DNA of 64,000 nt from Chrysaora quinquecirrha. Its lineage: Eukaryota > Cnidaria > Scyphozoa > Semaeostomeae > Pelagiidae. Below, piece by piece: positions 34,537-46,034 of this stretch. Position numbers and translations under genes: made by a program. Location: the NCBI GenBank assembly GCA_014526335.1, contig JACTAT010000282.1, positions 711,335 to 775,334 of the forward strand, written 5' to 3'. The notes below the pieces were generated by a model. The model was not told the origin of the DNA and searched no databases. It was given only the letters and a program-made list of their open reading frames with translations. Numbering within the stretch: position 1 is the first letter of the stretch; each line of letters begins with the position of its first letter.

Positions 34537-35286
34537 TTACTCATTCCATACTAATTCAATCAACTTGGTGCACGAAGCGACAACAACTTCATTGTCTGTT
34601 GCGGTATCCTTATCCTTCCTTGCAAAGATAACACCATTTTTTGACCAAAAAAACTTCCAACCACGTTCTTCACACTGCAGACGAACTGAGCGAAACAGAT
34701 CTCTATTCATCTTAGTTAGAGATTCATTAACAAATATCTTACCGTTCATCTTTGTCTCATCGTTGGTAAGCTTAAGAGACCCAGCTGTCTTTCCTTTCAG
34801 GCTTTTTCTTTTCACCATCAATTCTTCTTTAGTCTTCCTGTTCACAAATTTAACGAGAATAATAGGGTCACCTTTTGATTTCTTGACTCTGTGGCAAGCC
34901 GAGATATCATTCTTTTCTATATGCACACCAATCTCTTTCACAATGGCAACAGTTATGTCTTCAGTGTTTTCACCATCTTTAGGGGGAACGCCACTAATTT
35001 CTATGCATTCCCGTCTGCCATATTGCTCAAGGTCGTTGAATGCATTCTTTTGTTTCTCTTTATCCATTCGAAGAGCTTTTATTTCGTTCTTTAACTCTAT
35101 ATTCTCAGCTGAAAGTGAGCTTTGAGCTTTCAGTATATTATCGGATGTCTTTTTCTGTTGATCATATTGATTGTGCAACTCAGAGTTATGAACTCCATTT
35201 TTGCTGGCAATCTTATTTGCAGTGGTTTTATTACAAGCATTGCAGGATTCTTCTGATTGCCTAAGAACTTCGCCTTTTGTTCTCAA
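34537..35286 (-). CDS. LINE ORF1p-like protein: coiled coil plus RRM-like domain
   Basis: An uninterrupted 249-codon frame. Residues about 40-85 form a coiled coil (SSLSAENIELKNEIKALRMD). Residues about 86-100 read FNDLEQYGRRECIEISGVPP, followed by ENTEDITVAIVKEIGVHIEK, ISACHRVKKSKGDPIILVKF and VNRKTKEELMVKRKSLKG. This coiled-coil, RRM and C-terminal domain order is that of L1-type ORF1 RNA-binding proteins found widely in cnidarian LINEs. The frame opens at a TTG codon with a stop just upstream, so the N-terminus is truncated or the start differs. No matching ORF2 lies next to it, so it may be an ORF1 fragment. Confidence 0.68.
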   Translation of the reverse strand: MRTKGEVLRQSEESCNACNKTTANKIASKNGVHNSELHNQYDQQKKTSDNILKAQSSLSAENIELKNEIKALRMDKEKQKNAFNDLEQYGRRECIEISGVPPKDGENTEDITVAIVKEIGVHIEKNDISACHRVKKSKGDPIILVKFVNRKTKEELMVKRKSLKGKTAGSLKLTNDETKMNGKIFVNESLTKMNRDLFRSVRLQCEERGWKFFWSKNGVIFARKDKDTATDNEVVVASCTKLIELVWNE

Positions 35287-35484
35287 CTTAAAGTTGAAAT
35301 TTTGAGCCTATTAGCTCATTCTTCCTGACAGTATACCTCTACTGTCCTTTTCTCAATCTGCCTTAAATTAACATTTATTGCGCTCTTTGCTTGCCGTGAA
35401 CTATAAATATTGGCTTGCCTTTGGTATAGCCGGAGTGTCAACAGATAAGCTGAGAAGAACTTCTTTCATTTTGACTGGTTGTAT

Positions 35485-35580
35485 ACTTTGTTATATAATC
35501 ACTTCAGTGCCTCTGCACAAGACTATAATATCGTCAAAGAAACGCCTCAAATAGGTGTTCATATGAACTTTTAGCTCATA
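35485..35580 (-). pseudogene. Possible Penelope-like RT catalytic motif fragment
   Basis: The minus strand reads HMNTYLRRFFDDIIVLCRGT, close to the RYxDDxF motif C of Penelope-like RTs, then a stop. No other RT block was found nearby. The rest of 35290-36126 has two plus-strand ORFs (35580-35810 and 35807-36088) whose products I do not recognise. Confidence 0.35.
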
Positions 35581-36126
35581 TGACCAGGCATTATGCCTAC
35601 TACGCACATCCACCTTTTCAAGAACTGCTCAGAGCATGGAAGGTTCAACACAGCAAGGTATATGATCCGTATACTATATTGAGACCATCTATATGGCTTT
35701 ACCCAGCCCAAAAAAGCATGAAAGCAATGCGTTCAGAGAATTCTTTCCACAGACATCCATACTGGATATCTTCCATATCTACTGAAGAGCACCATGTAAA
35801 GTCTTTTTGAAGAAGTTGTCTAAACTTTCTTCACTTCATCATTTCTTTTATCCAAAGAGATGGTGGACTGAAGAACAAGACTTTAAATGGCACCAGGAAT
35901 ATTTTGTTGTGCGACAGTCCTTTAGAAAAGATAAGTTTCTCTTGACATGTCTTCTAAAAGTCTATCCTCCCACAATTTTTATCTACCTTCACACCATTTT
36001 TTTATCTAAAAGGCTTGACACAAATTGTGCACTTCACTCTGATTTTCCCATGGACAAACTGCCATTGTTTTCTAACCCTCTTTATTAGCTACATAAAATT
36101 TCTGCCTATTGTACAGGGTTCTAGGG

Positions 36127-36394
36127 ATGACTTGGTGCTATGGATGGCTGACAAGTTTAAACAGACCATTTAAGATCATAAGAAAAAAAGATAATGCAGT
36201 ACTTGTAATGTTGTATTTGCCTTGCCACAAAAGAAGAAATTTTGCAAACCAATGGGATAACTGTAAAGAATTATCCATTTCAGGATGATCTTCAGATTCC
36301 AAATCATAGCTAACTTCATCTGCTACAACATTTATGTCGCATTATTTACAGCTGTTAAGAGAAATAAATAGTAGAGTTGGGAGGGCGAAATAAT
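36127..36394. repeat. 268-bp direct repeat, copy 1
   Basis: Near-identical to 41691-41972; the second copy has an extra 12 bp (TCTTTGTACACC) and a few substitutions. On the minus strand both carry a stretch with HWFAKFLLLWQGKYNITSTA, which resembles the N-terminal helix region of repetitive cnidarian transposon-like proteins. The copies lie 5.56 kb apart in the same orientation. Confidence 0.85.
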
Positions 36395-36423
36395 TAAATA
36401 TTGAATATTAAATATTTTTTTAA

Positions 36424-36850
36424 TACTTTCTCTACTTTTTAAGACTTTTTGGCGTTATTTACTATTTTTCCTAATTTTTCGAAAACTGCTTATGAAATGT
36501 AAACGAGTCGGCGCTTCGAGAATCAAAACATATGAAGGGTGTCAGTGTGAGAAAAATAACTTTGACAAAGTGATACTTAAAGTTTTGAAACTATACTACA
36601 CAGATTTTCTGCATATTTCTAAATACTTTCTCTACTTTTTAAGACTTTTTGGTGTTATTTATTATTTTTCCTAATTTTTCGAAAACTGCCTATGTAATAT
36701 GAACGAGTCGGCGCATTGAGAATCAAAGCAAATGAAGGGTGCCAGTGTGAGTAAAATAACTTTCACAAAATGGTCCAAAAAGTCTCAAAAATGTACTCCA
36801 CATATTTTCTGCATATTTCTTTCATACTTTCTCTACTTTTTAAGACTTCC
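36424..36850. repeat. About 200-bp tandem repeat, two copies plus a start
   Basis: TACTTTCTCTACTTTTTAAG occurs near 36424, 36624 and 36825. Between them, ATTTTTCGAAAACTGC, GAGTCGGCGC and ATGAAGGGTG recur in the same order. No coding capacity. 36850-37350 shows no assignable feature. Confidence 0.85.
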
Positions 36851-37352
36851 AAACATAATTGAATGAAATAAGTGACACTTAATCTGTAGAAGAGCAGAAA
36901 TTTTTATTCAAATTGTTCCTTTCATCCTTTTCTACATATAACTACAATTTCTGTTTTGTTACATATTGCTAAAATTTGTTCCAACTTGCATATTTAGCAT
37001 TGATATATTGACTGTCATTCCAAAACCCTTTTGCTTAACCCAAACAATGGAAAGACATAATTTCTTTGGTAAACAATAAAAAATGAGGAGTTGTGAATTA
37101 CTAGTGTGGCTGCACTTGTACACTATGGAAATACTATATCAAATATTATTAGTTTAACCAGGGTTTGCCAAAATTAGGTATTACGATTACAAAATATTGA
37201 TATAATATTCAGTTTTCATTTGTTTTGCCTGCCCCTCCCCCATTAGAAACCCTTCATAAACCTCATATATCTGTAGCCAATTTGCTTCATTCAATTTACT
37301 CAGCCAGTACTAAAATTGTGTAAACAGTTTTCAAATTGCACATTTCTTCTCT

Positions 37353-38489
37353 AAGGAACCACTGGAAACTGAGGTTTTCACATGGGATATAGAAGAAAGT
37401 ATACTTCAATGCACCTACCAGCCTAGAGATGACTGTTCTTCCAACATCGCCATTTCTGACAGACCTGAAAGTATTGATGCTGAATCTTACTGTATCTCCA
37501 GTGAAGCAAGCAGCAATTTCTGGAAAACTATTGGCATGGTAGAACTGCTAAACAGCGACAAAGCTATTGTCCGTTCTACAGATAGATGGATAACTGGCAA
37601 TATCATCACAGCAACAGGGTGGTATTATTAGAAGAAGAGTTTATTCAGATTCTGCACAAGGGTGATTCACATTGGACTACTCTTTCAAATATTGCAACAG
37701 GGGAGACAGGAGCAGTCAGAATTTATGATAGCTTGAATGATTACATTGTTCCATTGGCCATGAAGAAGATAATCACAGGGCTCATCATTTCAAAAAAGTC
37801 ATGCATCCTTCTGGGACATTAAGATGTGTCATTTGAAGGAGATCTCACAAGCTTTTGTTTTTGCCATTGCATTTGCAACTTCTCTCTGCAATGGACAAGA
37901 TCCTAGACACTTGATTTTTGACAACAGCTCAATGCACTGCCATCTCTTAGAATGTCTTGAAAAATCAGAAATGAGATCATTTCCGGTGCAAGGATACAGA
38001 TCACCAGCAATGGGTAGGTTTGAGTCTTTCTGCATCTACTGCAAATGCCACAGGCCGAATGACCCTTCGGATCCAGATGAGTTCTTATGTTGCAGTCTTT
38101 GCAGCAAGAAATACCACCCACGATGTGATGATGACACAATGATGCACTGGAAAAACTCTGATAAAAAACTGAGTTTATTCCTGAATTCTGCTCGAGTGTT
38201 GGTCATAACTCATCAGCTGACGTTTTTTTCCAAGATTTCTGATGTGGATTACTTTACCCTCTCTAATATTTCTCCAACCTTCGGAATTAACATGATAAGT
38301 AAAATCAATAAGTCTTTAAAACAAAAAATCCTTATATCATGCTTAAATGATCCTGTAAATAGGGATTTCTTTGACTATTATGGTCTTCAAAATGAAGAAT
38401 TGCTAAACATACCCTTACTTGGACTAATCTCAAAGACAAACGTGGTCAGCCTTATTATCCTAGGCCAAATGCTAACACTTTGTAGATGA
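37353..38489 (+). pseudogene. Ulp1-like (C48) protease plus PHD finger gene, decayed
   Basis: After an acceptor (TCTTCTCTAAG) the first frame encodes EPLETEVFTWDIEESILQCT and ends with AIVRSTDRWITGNIITATG. After a shift near 37605 the next frame (37586-37822) has GDSHWTTLSNIATGETG (His block of Ulp1 proteases) and RIYDSLNDYIVP (Asp block). After another shift, 37824-38489 has FVFAIAFATSLCNGQDPRHL, where the family expects a DCG-type Cys nucleophile just before FAIA; here it is missing. A PHD-like finger follows: FCIYCKCHRP, EFLCCSLCSKKYHPRC. Ulp1-PHD fusions are common in transposon-borne cnidarian genes, where they may process SUMO-like or self proteins. Two frameshifts and the lost Cys mean an inactive copy. 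Confidence 0.66.
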
Positions 38490-38815
38490 GTTTCTCAACT
38501 GAGTCTATTCCTGAATGCTGCTCGAGTGTTGGTCGTTACTCATCAGCTGACATTTTTTTTTCCAAGATTGCTGATGCGGATTACTTTACCCTCTCTAACA
38601 TTTCTCCAACCTTCAGAATTAACATGATAAGTAAAATCAGTTAAGTCTTCAAAACAACTCCTGATATCATGCTTAAATGATCCAGGAAATAAGGATTTAT
38701 TTGCTTATGCTGGTCTTTAAAATGAAGAATTGCTAAACATACCTTTATTTTGCCTAATCTCAAATACAAAAGTGGTCGGCCTTATTATCCTAGGCAAAGG
38801 GCTAACACTGATGCA
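38173..38815 (+). repeat. Imperfect tandem duplication of the pseudogene's 3' part
   Basis: 38173-38480 and 38502-38812 align throughout. Both contain CTCGAGTGTTGGTC, CTCATCAGCTGAC, GATTACTTTACCCTCTCTAA, and GAAGAATTGCTAAACATACC. The second copy has more stops. Offset is about 329 bp. Confidence 0.82.
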
Positions 38816-40140
38816 GTTGCAGATTTCAGCATAAACATAAAATTAACAAAATTCATCTGTAGATAAACAGTGCATGTTATGTATTTATGTGTCAAAATTT
38901 GATTAAACTTACATTTTATCAGTGAACCATTTAAACTCTTTCCCCCCCAACGCTTCTACTGCTGAACTCTCCACGAACAAAGGTCAAAGCTGCCACTGCC
39001 ATTGCAACAGTAGTCCAGGGAGCACAAATAGATAGAGAGTTTCACCATGAAGAGTGCAGCAGTCGAAAACATTTGATCATTTTAAAAGAACTAAAAATCA
39101 TTGGGTTTATAAAGCGTTCACATATATAATTTTAACTCTTATCTTTATAATTGCTAATATTTTATAGCTTAATTTTATTATGAATAAGGATTTCAACAAC
39201 ATTTAATAACATTTATTAAAATTTTTAAGTTTTTATTTGTTTTGTTTTATTTTAGTTTATTTACTTATCTTCAATAATTATTTATTTATTTTACTGCCAG
39301 TGAAAAACCTAATTGTTCTTAGGATCTGTGCTATGAATACATTACATTACATTACATTTGCCTAGATTTATGTTTTACAGTTCATCCTCGATCACATGTT
39401 TTTTTATATAACAAGCCTAGCTAAAGCCTCACTAGTTACAGTTTTTAAATATTCTATTCTTTTCTATTATTTAAAGAAACAAGAGAACAAAAGAATCTAA
39501 TGTTATCTGGTAGAAATGTTACAAGTGGGTTGCTTATAAAGTGGTTTCTCATAAAAGACGTGTATTGGAACTGGTTGAACTCAATTTTACAGAGGGTTGC
39601 TTGAATAAGCCAAAATTTCAAATAATTGAAGACGAACATTTTACTTGCTTACCTTTCGTTCAAGTTTATTACTACAAAAAATTGCTCAAATGGATTGCAG
39701 AGGACTTTAGTAGAAGTTTTGGATTATCTCTCACCAAACTCAATGAAAGTTAGCTATATTATAAAAGATAATACAGTAATTATATTCGAGAAAAATTCAA
39801 AGAAGTGGGGCTTGCATTTGGTTCTAATCTGAAATAAAGTTGGATAAAACAGAAGAGTTAAGATATTTTTGTGTTTCGGAAAACTGAGGTTCGGATAATA
39901 GAGGTTCGGATAATCAAGGCTCCGATAATCAAGGCTCCGATAAGCGAGGAGGCACAGCACTATGAAAATCCACATTACCTCAAGAGCAATTGAGCTTCTA
40001 GTGCCAGCTTGCAGATAGTGTGGTGAACATTCAAGAGGAGTCAGAGAGAATAGGGGTTCTTGGACCAAGCCCTTCAAAATTTCAGGCATTGTCCCTTTGA
40101 TTACTTGAATTACTTTTTGTTGTCTTTAAAATAAAGAAAT
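38816..40140. other. AT-rich region with small repeats
   Basis: Contains an ATTAC microsatellite (39335-39358, a typical LINE 3' tail type) and a short direct repeat of GGTTCGGATAATC/GGCTCCGATAATC units near 39888-39945, resembling the ends of pogo/Tigger-like elements. A 70-codon frame at 39541-39753 has no recognisable domain. No gene assigned. Confidence 0.45.
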
Positions 40141-40259
40141 TCGGTAAACGGAGAAGTGTTTCTATTTGCGAACCCAATGGCTACTTACAATAGGCCTATA
40201 GACAACTAATCAATAACCAGAAAACTATGCTATAATCCTATACAGGAACTTATTATTGA

Positions 40260-41640
40260 CATTTATACCTTTACCTCACACCTCAGAGGGAAACATCATT
40301 GATATACCACCTTTTACTTTTCTTACCCCACCCAATAACGCTAGAAAGCCAGTATTCTATATGCTACCCAAAGCTCACAAACCGGGAATACCAAGAAGGC
40401 CTATTATTTAAGATTGTAACTCACCAACTGCAAAACTTTCAGTATACGTTGATCATTATAAAAAACCAATAGTGAAAAGAATTCATTTCTACATACAAGA
40501 CAGCACTCACTTTCTACGAACTTTAACCCTATTAAGTATGGGGGGGGCGTTTTTGGCCCCCCCTCTTACTTTTGCTCGTGTATCATCTGCAAGAAATCCT
40601 TAGTAGCTTTGGTAAGGGTCTGACTTTTCGTAGAATTTATCAAGGAACCTTGTAGTATGGGTTATTGTGTTGCGGACTTAGTCACGTGACCAGCAAATGT
40701 CTATATTTGGAAGCAGGTAATGCAAATCACCCTTCAATCGTCTATATCTCTGTCAATAATTATCACATATAAAAGAAATATAAATGGTTGGACTTCTCTT
40801 GACGAGAGCTATCATTTGATATATCATTTGAATATTTTTGATATTGTTGGCAAATTTTGTCACTTGTCACGTGATCAATTTAATTAATGTTGTTAATTAG
40901 CCTAATTAGCAATTTTTTTAAGTTTTTGGATTGAGTCATGCATAACGCAGTGTAAACTGTGCTTTTGAAGATTTTTACTGAAAATAAAGCTTGTTATATA
41001 CGTTTTCCAAAATGCTGAATAAGCAAAAAATGTTTTCCTCATCATAAACGCTTATAAAAGTTGACAAGAAACAGCAATTAGCTGATAATTAGCTTAGATG
41101 ATAGAAAAAGTTTACTTTCTATAGAGATTTTCACATTTACAGTCCCTTTTACCTATTTTAGTCTGATTTAGCTTGATTTTCGGCAACGTAGATGAAATAG
41201 TCATAATTTCACACTCTAAAGGGTCGCTAGGCAGCGTGTCACGTGACTAATTAGCAAACAATAGTGTTAATTAGTTGCAATTGGGTACTTGCACATGTCT
41301 ACTAAGTTTCATTTCAATCAGACAAATAGCAGCTGAGATAACTAGGGGGGGGGGCGAAAAACGCCCCCCCCATACTTAAAGAGGCAAAAAATAGCCCATA
41401 CCAAATAGGGTTAAAGGAATATGATTGACTCATACCACCTAACCCTTTACTGGTGACATTTAATGGTATTGAATACACAATTAAGGCAATCAATGAGTTT
41501 TATCAAAATTACTTACACTTACAGATCTGATACCTCTAACAAATACTTAACTTTATACTCTACAGAAACTATTCTGAATTTCACAGAGATATTGATAGAG
41601 ACAAAACACATGAAGTACTGCAAATAATAACAAAGTATAA
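40260..41640 (+). pseudogene. Penelope-like RT remnant, split by a MITE
   Basis: Before the MITE the plus strand reads RKPVFYMLPKAHKPGIPRRP, a stop, then SPTAKLSVYVDHYKKPIVKR and IHFYIQDSTHFLRTL. This is the PVFYxLPKIHKP...RPI and SxxIQDTxHFL order of Penelope-like RT domains. After the MITE, remnants include YTIKAINEFYQNY and EFHRDIDRDKTHEVLQ, much decayed. No catalytic DD motif or endonuclease was seen. Frames are open only briefly. Confidence 0.62.
40527..41410. mobile_element. TTAA-flanked MITE 2, related to MITE 1
   Basis: TTAA at 40523-40526 and 41411-41414. The left end is CCCTATTAAGTATGGGG; the right end (reverse complement) starts CCCTATTTGGTATGGGC, then about 28 bp later AAGTATGGGGGGGGCG, T5, CGCCCCCC. 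So, as in MITE 1, one end has the extra spacer and a perfect G/C hairpin, but here on the right. GTCACGTGAC lies at 41238-41247, beside CGCTGCCTAGCGAC-like sequence (reverse strand). No transposase. Inserted into a Penelope-like RT remnant. Confidence 0.86.
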
Positions 41641-41690
41641 TATACAACAACGCAACAAAGTATAATCTATGTTACAAACTAGAAGTATCT

Positions 41691-41972
41691 ATGACTTGGT
41701 GCTATGGATGGTTGACAAGTTTAAACCGACCATTTAAGATCATAAGAAAAAAAGATAATGCAGTACTTGTAATGTTGTATTTGCCTTGCCACAAAAGAAG
41801 AAATTTTGCAAACCAATGGGATAACTGTAAAGAATTATCCATTTCAGGATGATCTTCAGATTCCAAATCATAGCTAACTTCATCTGCTACAACATCTTTG
41901 TACACCATTTATGTCGCATTATTTAAAGCTGTTAAGAGAAATAAATAATAGAGTTGGGAGGGCGAAATAATA
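41691..41972. repeat. Direct repeat, copy 2
   Basis: Second copy of the 36127-36394 segment, with 12 additional bases near 41896. The minus strand encodes an open stretch (41702-41908) with DLESEDHPEMDNSLQLSHWF. 41973-42243 holds nothing recognised apart from a short ORF at 42029-42238. Confidence 0.82.
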
Positions 41973-42243
41973 CGTTGATTAAAAGAAGCAAATAACTCCT
42001 CAATATGGCATGAAGTAAGTCTAGAGTTGTGAAGATATTGTCATATACGATATTGTCATTTCAAGTAGTCAGCCTTTCCCTTTCCTTTTCACCAAAACCT
42101 TCACCCCAGTTGTCTTCCTCTAAACACAAGGATTTTAGAATAGGAGAGGGGAAGGGGAGCACTAGCTGTCAACGAACAATATACCATTTACAAGTTACAA
42201 TTTCGCTCTCAGGACAGTCAATTATTGCGCTTAGTTGAATTTA

Positions 42244-42745
42244 GGATCGTATTTTAAGACAGCTTTTCCTCCAACGACTTCCAATGAACGCCCAACTAAT
42301 CCTCGCCTCCTCTGCTGACACTGTTTCTATTGATCAACTCGCTACTTTGGCTGATAAGATTCTCGAGGTTGCTCTGCCTACACCTTCTCTGGCTTCCATC
42401 ACACCTGGCCCTTCATCTTCAAATCATTCTGACCCTGCACAAGTCATTTCAGATCTTCAAGGCCAAATCAATAATCTTGCCACACAAATCCAGGCTCTCA
42501 CCAACCAATTTCAGTCACAGCCTCGTTTCCGTGGTCGTAGCCAATCTCGTTCTCCAGGACGTCGTAATTCATCCTTCTCACGATCACCAAATCGCCAAAA
42601 TCAGAACCACCCCTTTTGTTGGTACCACTGGAAATTCGGGAGTAATGCTCGCCACTGCAATCCACCTTGCACATTCACCTCAGCCAACCCACCCACCACC
42701 ACACCATCATCTCAACACCAGGAAAACTCTCAAGCCAGCGACTAG
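42244..42745 (+). CDS. Gag, C-terminal part with zinc knuckle
   Basis: The frame is open from 42247 ([18 protein letters not shown], with ATG at 42284) to TAG-terminated ASD at 42745. It has a helical capsid-end segment, [18 protein letters not shown] coiled stretch, an Arg/Ser-rich stretch ([19 protein letters not shown]), and the zinc-knuckle-like [18 protein letters not shown]. The last pattern, with a WYH/WKFG core, is typical of gag in one Ty3/gypsy group of invertebrates. It normally packages the RNA. The N-terminal half of gag is missing. The pol frame starts before this frame ends and is at -1 relative to it, so pol was probably made by a -1 shift. Confidence 0.78.
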
Positions 42746-45603
42746 AGGCGACAAGTCCTCCTGGCTCATCCACAACAAGTCGCCTATTTTACGTCACCGA
42801 TAGATACACTGGTACACGCTTTTTGGTGGATACAGGCGCAGATGTTAGTGTGATTCCTCCCTCATCTTCTGACAAACATCGATCATCTCCTCTCACGTTG
42901 CAAGCCGTTAACAAATCACCCATCTCAACTTACGGGGAAAAATCCTTGACCCTGGATTTAGGTCTTCGCCGTAATTTCCGATGGATTTTCATCATTGCTG
43001 ATCTGCCATTTCCAATCCTTGGTGCTGATTTCCTGGCTAACTTCGGCTTAAGAGTAGATATGGCCCAACGTCAACTCGTAGACACAACCACAAGCTTGTC
43101 AATTCATGGTATCTCTTCATCAGATTCATCACCATGCCCTGTCTATGCTTTGCCTGACGTTTCTACACCATACACGACACTTTTAGCCAAATTTCCAAAC
43201 ATCTCTCGCCCAACCTACAAAGACACGGCAGTCAAGCACACCGTCACTCATCACATTCGCACACGAGGTCCACCTGTTTTCTGTCGTCCTCGTCGACTTG
43301 CACCTGATCGCCTTAAAATTGCTAAATCAGAATTTGATCACATGCTACAACTCGGCATCATTCGTCCATCTGACAGCAACTGTTCATCTCCACTCCACAT
43401 GGTTCCAAAATCCTCTCCAGGCGATTGGCGTCCTTGTGGCGACTATCGCGCACTCAACAAAGCAACCATTCCAGATCGTTATCCCATTCCACACATCCAA
43501 GATTTCTCATCCAACCTCCACGGCAAAACCATCTTCTCCAAAATAGATCTAGTCAGAGCATATCACCAAATCCCTGTCGATCCATCAGACATCCATAAGA
43601 CAGCCATAACCACTCCATTTGGACTGTTTGAATTTGTTAGAATGCCATTTGGTCTTCGCAATGCGGCTCAAACTTTCCAACGCTTCATCCATCAGGTTCT
43701 GCGTGGTCTTGATTTTGTCTTTGCATACATCGACGATCTCCTTATTGCCAGCACATCTGAATCCGAGCATTTACACCATCTTGAAATTCTCTTCACGCGT
43801 CTCACTGAATATGGTATCGTCATCAATCCATCTAAATGCATCTTTGGCTCATCATCACTGGAATTTTTAGGTCATCTCATCTCCGTCAATGGAATTTCAC
43901 CTCTTCCAGACAAAGTCAAAGCAATCCATGATTTCGAACCACCCACCTCACTTCGCAAACTCAGAGAATTTCTTGGCCTCATCAATTTTTATCGTCGCTT
44001 CATTCCACGCTGTGCAACCATCGTCCAACCACTGACAGATCTAATCTCTCCCAAACGCACTAAAGAGTCTCTCAACCTCTCCGCAGAAGCCTTGTCTGCT
44101 TTCAATGAAATCAAGTCTGCTCTTGCCAAAGCTACACTTCTAGTGCACCCAGCTCCAGACTCACCTTACTGTCTCATGGTTGACGCCTCCAATGTTGCCG
44201 TCGGGGGAGTTCTCCAACAGCACATCAATGGTCTATGGCAACCCATCTCCTTCTTCTCTAAGCGCCTTCAACCTGCAGAAAGCAAGTACAGTACCTTCGG
44301 TCGTGAATTACTTGCAATCTATCTCTCAATTCGACACTATCGTCATTGCTTAGAAGGAAGAGAATTCTACGTCCTTACAGACCACAAGCCCCTCACTCAT
44401 GCCTTATCTGCCACACCCGATCGTTACTCTCCACGCGAAACACGTCACCTCGATTACATCTCGCAGTTCACCTCCGACATTCGTCACATCCATGGCAATG
44501 AAAATGTTGTAGCTGATGCACTCTCTCGTATGGATATCAACGCTCTGCATATTACCTCACCACCACTTGATTTCACTCTCCTCGCTCAAGCTCAACCAGA
44601 AGACCCAGAACTTTCTAATTTACAATCAACTTCACTCCAACTGAAAGAATTTCCTCTGCCGTTCTCATCTGGAACTATTCTTTGTTACACCTCAACTGAC
44701 ACTCCTCGACCGTATGTTCCTTCATCATTTCGCCGTATCGTTTTCGACAATCTCCATTCGCTTCACCCTGGCATTCGTGCAACTCAGCAGCTCATCACGG
44801 AACGTTACGTTTGGCCCGGCATCAACAAGGACATACGTAACTGGACTCGTTCCTGTCTTCATTGTCAACAAGCAAAAATTCATCGTCACACTGTCACTCC
44901 ACTCGGTACCTTCTCAACTCCAGATTCTCGTTTTGATCATGTCCACATCGACATCGTCGGTCCTCTTCCACCATCTAATGGCTCTAAATACCTTCTTACT
45001 TGCATCGATCGTTTCACTCGTTGGCCTGAGGCTATTCCCATTGCAGACATCTCCGCAGAAACTGTTGCTCGTGCTTTCGTTACTAGATGGATATCAGTCT
45101 TTGGTGTTCCTTCTACCGTCACAACGGATCGCGGTTCACAGTTCGAGTCTTCGCTATTCAATTCTCTCTCTGCATTACTTGGAATAAAACACATTCACAC
45201 AACCTCGTATCATCCCTGCGCCAACGGCATGGCCGAACGATTTCATCGCCAACTCAAAGCCTCAATCAAATCTTACACCGACACCTCACACTGGACTGAA
45301 CTTCTACCGCTCATTCTTCTCAGCATCCGTTCCACCTTCAAACCTGATCTCAACTGCACGCCTGCTCAACTCGTCTTCGGTACTACTCTTCGTATACCAG
45401 GACAATTCTTCGCACCGTCAACAGCCAACTCTGATCTCGAACCTTCAATTTATTTGCACCGTCTTCAACATGCCATGCAACAACTACGACCTATCTCACT
45501 TCGCCCCCAAACACCGAAATCGCATTTACCAAACGATCTTTCAACCTGCACACATGTCTTCGTTCGTCATGACGCCATCCGCAAACCTCTTCAACCACCG
45601 TAA
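42667..45603 (+). CDS. Pol polyprotein: protease, RT, RNase H, integrase
   Basis: 978 codons without interruption. Protease: [14 protein letters not shown] (about residue 53-66). [35 protein letters not shown], and YIDDLLIAS (catalytic block near residue 354). RNase [17 protein letters not shown] (near 505) and [12 protein letters not shown]. Integrase: an HHCC finger ending [13 protein letters not shown], then the catalytic Asp in [12 protein letters not shown] (near 760), Asp in TTDRGSQFE (near 821) and Glu in [11 protein letters not shown] (near 857). The gene order, integrase after RNase H, places it in Ty3/gypsy. The frame closes at TAA 45601-45603, but the same frame continues after it (see next entry). 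The ORF start given is the first start-type codon in frame, not necessarily used. Confidence 0.92.
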   Translation: MHIHLSQPTHHHTIISTPGKLSSQRLEATSPPGSSTTSRLFYVTDRYTGTRFLVDTGADVSVIPPSSSDKHRSSPLTLQAVNKSPISTYGEKSLTLDLGLRRNFRWIFIIADLPFPILGADFLANFGLRVDMAQRQLVDTTTSLSIHGISSSDSSPCPVYALPDVSTPYTTLLAKFPNISRPTYKDTAVKHTVTHHIRTRGPPVFCRPRRLAPDRLKIAKSEFDHMLQLGIIRPSDSNCSSPLHMVPKSSPGDWRPCGDYRALNKATIPDRYPIPHIQDFSSNLHGKTIFSKIDLVRAYHQIPVDPSDIHKTAITTPFGLFEFVRMPFGLRNAAQTFQRFIHQVLRGLDFVFAYIDDLLIASTSESEHLHHLEILFTRLTEYGIVINPSKCIFGSSSLEFLGHLISVNGISPLPDKVKAIHDFEPPTSLRKLREFLGLINFYRRFIPRCATIVQPLTDLISPKRTKESLNLSAEALSAFNEIKSALAKATLLVHPAPDSPYCLMVDASNVAVGGVLQQHINGLWQPISFFSKRLQPAESKYSTFGRELLAIYLSIRHYRHCLEGREFYVLTDHKPLTHALSATPDRYSPRETRHLDYISQFTSDIRHIHGNENVVADALSRMDINALHITSPPLDFTLLAQAQPEDPELSNLQSTSLQLKEFPLPFSSGTILCYTSTDTPRPYVPSSFRRIVFDNLHSLHPGIRATQQLITERYVWPGINKDIRNWTRSCLHCQQAKIHRHTVTPLGTFSTPDSRFDHVHIDIVGPLPPSNGSKYLLTCIDRFTRWPEAIPIADISAETVARAFVTRWISVFGVPSTVTTDRGSQFESSLFNSLSALLGIKHIHTTSYHPCANGMAERFHRQLKASIKSYTDTSHWTELLPLILLSIRSTFKPDLNCTPAQLVFGTTLRIPGQFFAPSTANSDLEPSIYLHRLQHAMQQLRPISLRPQTPKSHLPNDLSTCTHVFVRHDAIRKPLQPP

Positions 45604-45855
45604 GATGGCCCTTATAAAATTTTGAAACGAACAGACAAACATTTCACCCTCGAAATCAAAAACAAACAGCAAACAATTAGCCTTGATCGTTTGAAACCAG
45701 CCTATCTCGACTCCGACTTCTTCTCCGCTTCAGCCTCTACAACAACACCTGAATCAACGCTACAGTCAACTGCATCACCGCCATCTTCAGCTAAGGATTC
45801 ACGTACGACTCGCTCGGGACGTCATGTTCACTTTCCGGATCGGTACGGACATTAA
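45604..45855 (+). pseudogene. Integrase C-terminal (GPY/F-like) tail after an in-frame stop
   Basis: In the same frame as pol, directly after the stop, the sequence reads GPYKILKRTDKHFTLEI, then TISLDRLKPAYLDSDF, then a Ser/Thr-rich end with TRSGRHVHFPDRYGH and a TAA at 45855. GPYxIL...DRLKPAY is the usual end of Ty3/gypsy integrases (GPY/F module). So the stop at 45601 cuts off the normal C-terminus by a point change, unless readthrough occurs. Confidence 0.8.
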
Positions 45856-46034
45856 TATTCTCAGTTATGGAACAATGATGGAATAAAAGAAAACTCAAAA
45901 AAAAAACTTTGGATTCGAACCGTATTTTAAAATATTAACTTTTCATCAATATTTGCAGTTTCGTATTCTTAATCATTTGTAGCTTATCTTTGTATCATTT
46001 GTATCGAATGCCTTGCATTCTAGGGGGGGAGCTA

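Noticed and set aside
34565..35264. Plus-strand ORFs over the LINE ORF1
   Set aside because: Antisense shadows of the minus-strand coiled-coil/RRM frame, which has the recognisable domain order.
36127..41972. 268-bp direct repeats as LTRs of one retroelement
   Set aside because: No TG...CA ends, purine tract or primer site, and the interior mixes an Ulp1 pseudogene, a Penelope remnant and a MITE. Treated as a segmental repeat.
42330..45299. Several overlapping ORFs in other frames of the gypsy element
   Set aside because: They are shadows of gag and pol: all conserved motifs lie in the gag and pol frames.
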